A stretch of DNA of 47,413 bases from the NCBI GenBank assembly GCA_050874585.1, contig JBNMKZ010000013.1, positions 1-47,413 of the forward strand. The letters run 5' to 3'. Of this stretch, positions 17,226 through 26,400 are shown one piece after another. The notes under the pieces are model-generated. The model was given only the letters and a program-made list of their open reading frames with translations, was not told the DNA's origin and did no database searches. Within the stretch, counting starts at the first letter, position 1. Each line of letters starts with the position of its first letter. Both the position numbers and the translations under genes were made by a program. Source of the DNA: UBA1067 sp050874585. Lineage in GTDB: Bacteria; Verrucomicrobiota; Kiritimatiellia; RFP12; UBA1067.

Positions 17226-20200
17226 ATGGAACAACCAGTCGTGCGTTCTTTTTTAGGTGCCGCGCTTATCGGCATGTGTGCGTTTGTCTCGTTTGGTGAG
17301 ACCTATTACTGGCAGGGTGGTGATTGGGGTCAGTATTCCGACCCAGCCAACTGGCTCGTCGGCGGCCCGGATGGAACGGCGGCGACAGCCTGCCCCGGCG
17401 CAGAGGACGAACTTTACAATAAGCAGACTTTTAGATTCGACTTGGGTGGTGGGGCCTATGAGTTCGGTAAGTGGAGAACGGTCGATGTGCCTGCAAACTG
17501 GTATTCGCTTCATGTCCGCAATGGGTCGCTGACCGCCAAGTCAGATGTGGTGACCCATGTCGGTATCATGGATGTGATGGAGGGCGGTACACTGACACTG
17601 GAGGGATCCTTCGATCCTTCCCATTGGGATGGATCGGCTTTTGAAACCTATGTTCAATCAGGCGGCACACTGAATATTTTGGGGCACTACTATCCGTTCT
17701 TTGCCAAGACATCGGTGGCGAAGGGTGGTGTGCTCGTCTTGAATCCGACGAAGTTTGAGCCGTGGAATCGAAATGTGTCATTTGACATTGCCGGTGAATT
17801 GAGCCTGCCAAACGGATTGACCTGTGCGCCAACAAGTAATTTTGATACCAGCAAGGCAATCACCATCGGGATTAAGGACGGTGGTCGTCTCGTTGTGGGC
17901 GGCAAGGTCTCGAAGACGGGGGATAGAGGCACCCTGCGGGTTTCACTTGGCGGCGGAACGGTTGTCGCCACCGATGACGTCACGTTTGATACTGTCGAGG
18001 GGTCGGTTGCCGAGAATGCCGCCCTTGCGGTTGAAGTGGCTGAGGGCAAGACGCTTGACCTCTCATCGTTCAGCATTCTTTCGGGCGCAACTCTGACGAA
18101 GAGTGGTGCGGGCACCGTGCGGTTGGGTGCAGCCAAATTCGCGAAACTGTCCGTTGAGTCGGGAACGCTTGCGGTCGGCTCCGTATTCCCGGCGGATGAG
18201 GCGGCACTGGCTGATGGCGTCACGGTGTCGCTGGTTGCTGGAAATTCTACGATTGCATTCCCGGAACTCTCCGCCAACAACCTGACGCTGAAGGTTGCTG
18301 CAAGTGGTGTGACGATCAACACGCTGCCATCGGCATTCACCGATGTCGCGTTTGACCTTTCCGACCTTGTCCTGAATGTTCCGATCTTGACCTGTGCGGA
18401 TGAGTCGTCACTTGAGACGCTGCGGACGAAGCTCGCGGCGGTGTTGCCGGCAACGCAGGAGGTGTATGTCTCGGGGCAGTCCCTGATTGTGACGGAGAAG
18501 AAGGATCAGGTCTTCACGGGCGGCGAAAGCGGTACGATTACAGACTGGAATGACCCTGCCGGCTGGAACAATGGACAGGTGCCGACGGCGGGCGAGGTCG
18601 CCGTGCAGGGCGAAGGGGTTGTTCTTGAGATTACGGCCTCGCCGACGGTCGACAAGATTGAGATTGCGCGTGGCGCGACTGTACGCGTCGCGGGCACGGC
18701 GGTTGCGCTCCCCGCGATTTCGCTTGCCGGCTCTTCGGGGCTGGAGATTACCTCTGGTTCGGCCAACCTGCTGAAGGGCTTCACGAGCGTTGCTTCCATC
18801 GTCGGGGAATCGGTGACTTTGCCGACGCTCACCGTGGCGAGTGGGGCGACGCTGAATCTCGCGGGTGGCATGACGTTCAAGAATGTGTCGATTGACCTGA
18901 AGGGGACGATTGCCAAGGTGGATGAGAAGGGCGTGGTCAGCCAATCAGGCATCGGGCCCATCTTCGGGTATGCGGATGCGGGCGAGACGAGTTACATTGC
19001 CTTCACGAGCGAGGACGGTCGCTTCGAGGTCCATTCGGATCGAGATTGCGCGAATGGGCAGATCAACTTCGTCAATCCCGCAGCGGGCGGTCGCGTCAAG
19101 GTCGTGGGCGACATCGTCCTCAAGAAGGTGACGATTCCCGTCCACGGATGGGCGGACTACGGCAATCGCTTTTTCGGAAAGAACAATCCGACGGATGAGC
19201 CGTTCACGGTCGTCTTGGACGGGACGACCATTTCAGCTTCGTACCCATTTGAAGCCGCAGGAGCGGCCCTGATTCGATTGCAGAATGGCGCGGTGGTCGA
19301 GAAGAATTCCGCTTGTGCCAATCATGGCTTCAACAATGTTATTCGAGATTCTGCCCGCGTGATTGTCTCGGGGGAAGGCTCTCGTTTTGACTATGGTGGT
19401 GGATGCAATGGGTCAAACATCGACTCGCCGGCTGGTGTCGATGCGCTGACCGTGGAGGATGGCGGCGCCTACCTCGTCGGCTACGCAGGTGGTCAGAGTA
19501 AGGGTGTCTTCGTTTCGGTGAATGGTTTCGTCGGCGTTGCTCGTCAATATGATAATAGGGTTCGTTCCCCACTTCTGACGGGCTTTGGTTCGGGACGCAT
19601 TGAGGCGGACTCGACGCTGACGGTTGCGCCGACGGACAAGGGGAATGGTAACAAGGACTGGGAGCGGCGGACGCAGTTCGCGAACATCCCGTTGACGGGT
19701 GCGGGCGATCTCATCATCGCGAACACTGCCCCGACGAAGGCGTTCACGGTGACGGTCGTCAACGGTGCGAACACCTGCACGGGCGTGGCGCGGGTCGAGC
19801 CGCCGGTTGTAGCGGAAGACCAGACGGCGGCCGAGACGGCGCTCATTTTCGCCAATGGGGCGAACTGGGCAGGTACGGTCGTGGCGAACGGCTACCTCTC
19901 GCTCACCAATCCGGACGACGAGACGGCGGCGGCGGCCGTCACCTTCGGCAAGGTGAAACTCACGACGGCATTGCCGCTGCGTGTCCGGCGGACGGACGCG
20001 GGAATCGTGAGCGACACGGTGACGCTGACGGACGGTTTCGTGGTCGAGGAAGGCGATGCGGGCGTGGTTGAACTCGTGCCGCAGGACGACTTCGTGCTCG
20101 GCGCGAAGGAAGAGATTCCGCTTGGGACATTCCCGAAGGGGGCTTTTTCAAAGGTGACGGTGAAACTGGGCAAGCGGACGCTCAAGGTGATCGAGACCCC

Positions 20201-20270
20201 GACGGACGTTGAGGGGGTCGTGACCTGCTCGGCGAAGCCCGCGAGCGGATTCCAGGTCATCATCCGCTAA
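17226..20270 (+). CDS. Giant secreted beta-strand-repeat protein (paralogue 1)
   Basis: This 1014-residue exported protein has a hydrophobic signal peptide ending near SFG-E (residue 25). The mature N-terminus (YYWQGGDWGQYSDPANW) is the W...PxNW motif that opens autotransporter-associated beta-strand-repeat proteins. The same motif recurs inside as TDWNDPAGWNNGQVP. TLTKSGAGTVRLG and GANTCTG are also typical of that repeat family (TIGR02601-like). A right-handed beta-helix surface structure is likely. There is no autotransporter barrel; the protein ends in GFQVIIR. The last 110 residues are nearly identical to those of the next gene. It is the first gene of a block of four secreted proteins, 37 bases before the next. 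Ligand unknown; adhesion or glycan binding is inference. Confidence 0.75.
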   Translation: MEQPVVRSFLGAALIGMCAFVSFGETYYWQGGDWGQYSDPANWLVGGPDGTAATACPGAEDELYNKQTFRFDLGGGAYEFGKWRTVDVPANWYSLHVRNGSLTAKSDVVTHVGIMDVMEGGTLTLEGSFDPSHWDGSAFETYVQSGGTLNILGHYYPFFAKTSVAKGGVLVLNPTKFEPWNRNVSFDIAGELSLPNGLTCAPTSNFDTSKAITIGIKDGGRLVVGGKVSKTGDRGTLRVSLGGGTVVATDDVTFDTVEGSVAENAALAVEVAEGKTLDLSSFSILSGATLTKSGAGTVRLGAAKFAKLSVESGTLAVGSVFPADEAALADGVTVSLVAGNSTIAFPELSANNLTLKVAASGVTINTLPSAFTDVAFDLSDLVLNVPILTCADESSLETLRTKLAAVLPATQEVYVSGQSLIVTEKKDQVFTGGESGTITDWNDPAGWNNGQVPTAGEVAVQGEGVVLEITASPTVDKIEIARGATVRVAGTAVALPAISLAGSSGLEITSGSANLLKGFTSVASIVGESVTLPTLTVASGATLNLAGGMTFKNVSIDLKGTIAKVDEKGVVSQSGIGPIFGYADAGETSYIAFTSEDGRFEVHSDRDCANGQINFVNPAAGGRVKVVGDIVLKKVTIPVHGWADYGNRFFGKNNPTDEPFTVVLDGTTISASYPFEAAGAALIRLQNGAVVEKNSACANHGFNNVIRDSARVIVSGEGSRFDYGGGCNGSNIDSPAGVDALTVEDGGAYLVGYAGGQSKGVFVSVNGFVGVARQYDNRVRSPLLTGFGSGRIEADSTLTVAPTDKGNGNKDWERRTQFANIPLTGAGDLIIANTAPTKAFTVTVVNGANTCTGVARVEPPVVAEDQTAAETALIFANGANWAGTVVANGYLSLTNPDDETAAAAVTFGKVKLTTALPLRVRRTDAGIVSDTVTLTDGFVVEEGDAGVVELVPQDDFVLGAKEEIPLGTFPKGAFSKVTVKLGKRTLKVIETPTDVEGVVTCSAKPASGFQVIIR

Positions 20271-20307
20271 AGGATCTTAAGTTATAGAAGAAAGGATTAG
20301 AGAAAAG

Positions 20308-23300
20308 ATGAAACCGACGCTGGTAGTAGGCCTCGTTCTGTTTGGGGCGGTGGGCAGCCTTTCCGCTGCGAACTACACGTGGAATCAGGAACCGGGCGAC
20401 ACCTGGCAGGACTGGTCGAACCCCGCCAACTGGCTCGTCGACGGCGAGCCTGCGACTGCCGCGCCCGGCGCGGGGGATACGATCAAGCAGCCGATTAAGA
20501 CGAACGGCTCGACCTGGAACTGGGACCTAGGGGGGGGGGGGTATACGGTGGATTCCCTGTCCTTTGTTGATAATTGGGACATCAACGACACCTACGCCTT
20601 CCGCAATGGCTCCCTGACGGTTTCCTCCAAGTCGCAGTTCTTGCAGCGGGCGAAGGTTCAGGTCGCTGAGGGGGCGACGCTTTCCCTGTTCAATGCCGAA
20701 CTGGGTGTGGATATGAACAGCGGCAGTTACCACACGATTATTTCGGTTGAGAACGGTGGTCGCGTTGAGATGCACGGCAATAACTTTCTGCCGCGTTGTG
20801 CCGAGTTCAACATCAAGACGGGTGGCACCTGGCTGTATGGCAAGGACACGACGCTTCAAAACTGCAACAAGAACACCCTCTGGTACATCATCAACTACGG
20901 CACGGCCATCTTCGAGAACGGTCTCTGCAAGTTTGATAACACGTGGAGTGCCCCGTGGCAGATTCGCCAAATGGCGGGCGAGATGGTCTGGGGTGGACCA
21001 TTCAAGGTTCAGAACAACCTCTACTACCAAATTGAGTTGACGGGAGGCAAGGTGTCCGCGACGGGGGATGTGACGTTTGCCTACGACCCCAACCGCAACA
21101 ATTACTTCAAGTTCACGGACGGTGCAAATCTGGATCTCGACGTTGCGGACAGCAAGACGCTCGACCTGACGCCGTTCACCTACGAGGGCGCGGCGACGCT
21201 ACGCAAGACGGGCGCGGGGACGCTGAAGTTGGCGGATGTGCCGACGGCGATTTCGATGCACGGCGGCCCCGTCACCTTCGCCGCGAATTCGCAGACGGCG
21301 ATGACGAGCCTCGACATCGGCGAGGGGCAGGCCTTCACCATTTCCGTCAAGAATATGGCGATTGACAAGCTCGTGGCCGTGGACGGTACGCTGACGCTGG
21401 CTGCCGCCGGACTTACGGTCACCGCGTATGAGGCCGCGACGGTGGCGGGGACGATTGCGGTGACGAAGGCTGCGTACGCCGTCGGGGACGTTCTCATTTC
21501 TACGCCGAGCGCCGTCCTTCGTGCGGCGGTCAAGGCGGCGGCCGAGAAAGCCGAGATGAATGTGGAGGAGGATGGCGAGGCCCTGAAGGTCGTCCTGTCG
21601 TCCTATGTCTTCAACTCGACCACGGTGACGGACCTGGGCGAGGCCTCGGGATGGGCGAGCGGCGAACTGCCGCCCGAGGGTGCTGAAGTCTCCATCGCCG
21701 GCGCGGGTGTCAAGGCTGTTGGCACGAGCGACAATCTTTCGCGATTCAAGTCCATCTCGGTTTCCGACGGGGCCGACCTGCAGGTGGCGGGCGTGGCGAC
21801 GCTCCCGACCATCACGCTCAATTCGACGGCGCAGCTGACGGTTGCCGAAGGGGCGGAGACGACTTTGAACGAACTCTACACGCTCCTCAAGGACGGGGCG
21901 GATCCGCTGACGACGCTCCCGAGAATTTCGGTCGCGGCGGGGGCGACGCTGAAAGTGCCGGGTGGGACAACATTCAAGAACTGCGCGGTCGACCTGGAGG
22001 GCACCCTCCTCGAAACGAGTGCGGGGACGCTTACCTTCGGTTCGGCCGTCAAGAATGAGACTTCGTATTTCGGGCTGACCATGGATGGTGCGACGCTCAC
22101 GGCGAAGAGCGAGGAGAACGGCATTCGTCTCGCAATTGCCGCGCCGAACGCAGGGGGACGGGTTGCTGCCATTGCCCCCGTAACGATCAAGGATTCGGTC
22201 ATCACATACGATGCCTCAGCTTCCAATGCGAACGCCTACCAGAAGGACGGGTTCTCGTTTGGTGTGAACAACCCGTCCGATCAGGTTGTTCAGATTGTTG
22301 TGGACAATACGGCCCTCGATTTCGGTGCCGAGACGACGATTGCGGGTGGTGTCAACCTCGTCCTCAAGAACAATTCGGTCCTCTGCCGCCGTCGTTTTGA
22401 GGAAGGCGACTATGATGCTTCCTTGTACAATCTGCGCATCCAGAATCGTGCAGTCGTCACGCTGACGGATGGCGGTGAAATCCGTACGGGTGTCACGCGT
22501 GTCAACGGCGACGAGACGAATGGCGCCGTCTATGTCACGCCGGATGAGAAGGGCTTCGCGGGCATTGAAATTCTGGAGGACGGCATTGGTGCGTGGTACA
22601 AGCTGAACGGACAGGACAAGGGTGCGATTCGGGTGGCGGACGGCTTCATCGACTGCTGGAAGAGTATGTGGTGGGGATGGGGTAACCGCAACCACATTTT
22701 CAATAAGCTCACGACCGTCGAGATTGCCGAGGGGACGACCATGACCTTCCGTGGCGTGACGGAGAAGATGTGGTCCAATGACCATAAGTTGGACTTCTTC
22801 GTGCTGGAGGCTCCGTTCTCGGGTGCAGGCGACCTTTTCATCGTCAACACATGGTCGGGTAAGACGATGCAGCCGACCATCTGCCGTGGTGACAACACCT
22901 GCACGGGTACGCTGCGTGTGGCACCAGATGACGGTACGGCCCGCGCCCGCGTCCACTTTGCAGACGGCGCGAACTGGGCGGGTACGGTCGAGTTCAACGG
23001 CAATGTGGATCTCGCTCCCGCCGACGATTCCTACAAGGCGGATGCGGTCGCGGCGACCTTTGGCAAGGCGCGGCTCGTGACGGCACTCCCGCTCCGCGTC
23101 CGCCGAGCGGAGGATGGAACGATTCTGAACGACAAGGTGACGTTGACGGACGGCTTCGTCGTCGAGGACGGTGACGAGGGCGTGGTCGAACTCGTGCCGC
23201 AGGACGACTTCGTGCTCGGCGCGAAGGATGCGATTGAGCTCGGAACCTTCCCGGCGGGTGCGTTCGCCCAGGTGACGGTGAAGTGCGGCAATCGGACGCT

Positions 23301-23388
23301 CAAGGTGACGGAGACCCCGACGGAGGTTGAGGGCGTCGTCACCTGCACGGCGAAGCCTGCGAGCGGATTCCAAATCATCATCCGCTAA
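20308..23388 (+). CDS. Giant secreted beta-strand-repeat protein (paralogue 2), possibly phase-variable
   Basis: This 1026-residue paralogue of the preceding gene has signal peptide MKPTLVVGLVLFGAVGSLSA, the opening motif WQDWSNPANWLVDG, the repeat phrase LRKTGAGTLKLA and the C-terminal end GFQIIIR. Codons 75-78 are a run of twelve G (20530-20541) encoding four glycines. The homologous place in paralogue 1 reads GGTGGTGGGG without a long run, so the tract is specific to this copy. Loss or gain of one G would frameshift the protein about 75 residues in, the usual design of a contingency locus; in this sequence it is in frame. AAAGGA lies 13 bases before the ATG. Same unit as its neighbours. 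Confidence 0.75.
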   Translation: MKPTLVVGLVLFGAVGSLSAANYTWNQEPGDTWQDWSNPANWLVDGEPATAAPGAGDTIKQPIKTNGSTWNWDLGGGGYTVDSLSFVDNWDINDTYAFRNGSLTVSSKSQFLQRAKVQVAEGATLSLFNAELGVDMNSGSYHTIISVENGGRVEMHGNNFLPRCAEFNIKTGGTWLYGKDTTLQNCNKNTLWYIINYGTAIFENGLCKFDNTWSAPWQIRQMAGEMVWGGPFKVQNNLYYQIELTGGKVSATGDVTFAYDPNRNNYFKFTDGANLDLDVADSKTLDLTPFTYEGAATLRKTGAGTLKLADVPTAISMHGGPVTFAANSQTAMTSLDIGEGQAFTISVKNMAIDKLVAVDGTLTLAAAGLTVTAYEAATVAGTIAVTKAAYAVGDVLISTPSAVLRAAVKAAAEKAEMNVEEDGEALKVVLSSYVFNSTTVTDLGEASGWASGELPPEGAEVSIAGAGVKAVGTSDNLSRFKSISVSDGADLQVAGVATLPTITLNSTAQLTVAEGAETTLNELYTLLKDGADPLTTLPRISVAAGATLKVPGGTTFKNCAVDLEGTLLETSAGTLTFGSAVKNETSYFGLTMDGATLTAKSEENGIRLAIAAPNAGGRVAAIAPVTIKDSVITYDASASNANAYQKDGFSFGVNNPSDQVVQIVVDNTALDFGAETTIAGGVNLVLKNNSVLCRRRFEEGDYDASLYNLRIQNRAVVTLTDGGEIRTGVTRVNGDETNGAVYVTPDEKGFAGIEILEDGIGAWYKLNGQDKGAIRVADGFIDCWKSMWWGWGNRNHIFNKLTTVEIAEGTTMTFRGVTEKMWSNDHKLDFFVLEAPFSGAGDLFIVNTWSGKTMQPTICRGDNTCTGTLRVAPDDGTARARVHFADGANWAGTVEFNGNVDLAPADDSYKADAVAATFGKARLVTALPLRVRRAEDGTILNDKVTLTDGFVVEDGDEGVVELVPQDDFVLGAKDAIELGTFPAGAFAQVTVKCGNRTLKVTETPTEVEGVVTCTAKPASGFQIIIR
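20530..20541 (+). repeat. Homopolymeric G12 tract inside a coding region
   Basis: Twelve consecutive G bases encode Gly75-Gly78 of the beta-strand-repeat protein at 20308. It is the longest mononucleotide run I see in the window. Such tracts mutate by slipped-strand mispairing. A sequencing or assembly length error is also possible, though the frame is open on both sides as given. Confidence 0.85.
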
Positions 23389-23417
23389 GGCTCGTTAAGC
23401 GAAAGTGAGGAATAAGT

Positions 23418-23470
23418 CCCCGCTCCATTTGGCTTGTGGAAACCAATCGGGCCTGCGGAGCGGGGTCTTT
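23418..23470 (+). terminator. Hairpin between paralogues 2 and 3 (terminator or attenuator)
   Basis: CCCCGCTCC (23418-23426) pairs perfectly with GGAGCGGGG (23457-23465), followed by TCTTT. The 30-base loop contains a smaller TTGG/CCAA stem. It ends only eight bases before the next start codon, so it could partly terminate transcription after paralogue 2 or control translation of the giant fusion gene. Confidence 0.5.
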
Positions 23471-23478
23471 CAGTAAAG

Positions 23479-26400
23479 ATGAAACGTTCAATCTCAATCC
23501 GTTTTCGTTCCCTGGTTGCCACCAGCGCGGCATTCCTGTCCCTTTCCGCCTCTGCGGGCACCTACCATTGGGTCGGCCCCGAATGGGGGCTTTACTCCGA
23601 ACCCGCCAATTGGCGCGTGGGAAGCGCCGAGGGTGATGTTGCGATGGCTTGTCCGTCGGCAAACGATTCGGTCGTCATTCCCACGGGCAGTTCGGTTGAC
23701 TTGAACGGGGGTTCGTGGACGAGCAAGTGGAGTCCGGCGGGGGTCAGGGTCGCTTTCCGCAACGGGCGTTGGAAGTCATTGGCAGGAGGAAGTTTCGCCA
23801 AGGGCAATACGATTGCGCTTGGCGAAGGTGCGGATATTGAACTCTACAATGCGAACAAGGGTGTCTGGTGGGGGCATCAGACGGATACGACGACCTTTAA
23901 TGTTGAAAAAGGGGCCAATCTTTCACTGACGGGGAACCAGAAGTTTGACCAGTTCACCGTCAACGTCAAGGAGGGCGGCGTCTTCACGCACAATTGCAAA
24001 GTCGGGATGTGTTGCGGACGGGGCGACCGAGCCTATCGGATTTTTGTCGAACAGGGCGGTTTGGCGCGATTCCCGAATGGACTGGAGGTAGACTCCGACT
24101 TCTACGGCGGCGGTTATCCGTGGATTAAACTTGCCGAAGGTGCGACGGCGGAGTTCGGCGGGGACGTCACCTCGTTCAAAACCGACTATTCGCCGCGTGT
24201 GGAAGTTCAGTCGGGGGCGGTCCTGCACTTTACCGCGCCTTGCGCCTTTACCGATCTCCGCCGCGTCGAGGGGAATGCGACTTCAAAGGTTGCCGACGGC
24301 GCAACGATCACGGTTCGGGTTGATGAGGGCGTCATTGAGGACTTGAACGCCTTGCCGTTCGGTTCGGGTGTGACGGTGCGCAAGACGGGTGCAGGTTCGA
24401 TCGTCGCGACAACGAACGCGGCGCTTGTGATTGCCGAGGGGGCGCTCGCGGTCTCCGAGTCGTATCCTTCCGCGGCTGACATCACCTTTGAAGACGCCAC
24501 ATCTGTCGCGCTGATGACGACGGGGAGTTCAATCGTGTGGCCCGAAAGTCTCAAGATGGCGGCAGATGCTCAGGTTTCGCTCAGGATTGCCGTTGCCGGC
24601 GTGACGATCGACCACTTGCCGTCCGCCTTTTCGGATGTTGTCGTCGACGAGGCGAAGATTGGACTGGACGTGCCGTTCCTGACCTGTCCTGACGCGGCTT
24701 CGCTTGAGGCGTTGCGCGAGAAGATCCTGGCACACCTTCCCCCGACGCAGGATGTCTACATCCAGGGTCAGTCGCTCGTCCTTTCCGAAATGAAGGAGCA
24801 GACCTTCACGGGCGGTGCGGACGGCACGATTACGGATTGGGACGACCCCGCCGGATGGCGGAACGGCGTTGTGCCGACTTCGGGCGAGGTTGCCGTACTG
24901 GGCGGGGGCGTTGTTCTGATGCTGGCGAAAACGCCGGCCGTGGGCAAGATTGAGGTGGCGCGTGGGGCGCGGGTTCGTGTGGCGGGGGACGCCATTGAAC
25001 TGCCTGACGTGTCGCTTGCGGGGGACGCCTCGCTGGAAATCACGGCGGGGTCGGCGATCCTGAAAGGCGGCTTCAGCTGCGCGGCATCGGTTTCGGGCGA
25101 ATCTGTCACTCTCCCCTCGCTCGCCATTGCGGCGGGCGCGACGCTGACGGTACCGGATGCGATGGCGTTCAGGAATGTCGCGCTGACGATTCACGGGACG
25201 CTTGCGGTGGACGGGTCGTCCGTCTATCTCGGTACGGCGGCGGCCGGGGAGACGACCTACTTCGAGATGACGGCGGACGGCGGAAATATTGTGCCGGTCG
25301 CCGATCCGACGACGACGGGCTTTACCTACTACTACCTCGTCCCCATGGCGGGCGGACGCGTCCGTGTGCCGTCTGGCGCGATTACCGTCAAGAATATGCC
25401 GCAGACCTCCTTTGCGCAGGGTGCGACGACACGCATCTACATGGGCGCGGTGGATGCAAAGCGTCAGAATGCAACGGATGAGGCGATTGACCTCATTGTC
25501 GACAACGCGACGCTTTTCGTGCGCAACAACGGTTCGAATAATTCCTACCCGGGTTGCCTCGGCGGCGGCGTGACGCTGCGGCTGACGAACGGCGGCACCT
25601 ACCGCGAGTGGTTCAAGGATGATTCGGCTGGCGGAACGAACGGGCGTTGCGGCGGTTTCCGCCTCGTCGGCAACGGGCGGATTGTGATGGAGGCGGGGTC
25701 GCGCTTCATCCTGCCGCTCGACTGCACGGCCTCCTTTGACTTCTCGCCCGACGCGGAGCGCGAGGTGCTGACGATGACGAACTCCTATTTGCACCTCCAG
25801 TGGACTTCGGGCAACGGCAAGGCGAAGATTCGCATGGTGGGGGACAATATTCTTGAGGCGAACTGTCCCTACTGGTACTCAATGAACAACGGCTGCAACG
25901 CCTTCAAAGGCGTGAAGGAACTCAATCTCGACGGCGCGGAAACGAAATTGACGGTCGTCACCTGGCAGGCGGGCGTGAGCGGTACGACGGGCAACATCTT
26001 CCGGTCGGGAGCCGCCGTGACGGGCGAGGGCTCGCTCGTCGTCGGCTCGACGGCGACGGACCTCGGCGAGTTCGGTCATTCGTGGTACCACGACCTCACG
26101 ATTCTCTACGGCATTTCGGACAACACCTGCACAGGGACGTTGCGGACGGGTTCGGACAAGACGACCATCGCGCTTCAGGATGGTGCGGACTGGGCGGGGA
26201 CGGTCGTCTGGAATGAGCGGCTCTCGCTTGGCGACCCGACGGCGAGTGAATTCGCGGCGGCTTCGGTGTCGGTGGGGACGCTGCAGATGGAAGTCCCGGT
26301 CTTCCTGCGTGTCGTGCGCGGTGCGGATGGAACGATTGCGAACGACCGTCTCTCGGTGTCGAAGGCGGTGACAATCGTTGATGCGGCGGCGGGCTACATC

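Noticed and set aside
20308..23388. Classical autotransporter (type V) assignment for the beta-helix proteins
   Set aside because: Passenger-type repeats are present but no C-terminal translocator barrel is; the proteins end in a short conserved tail instead.
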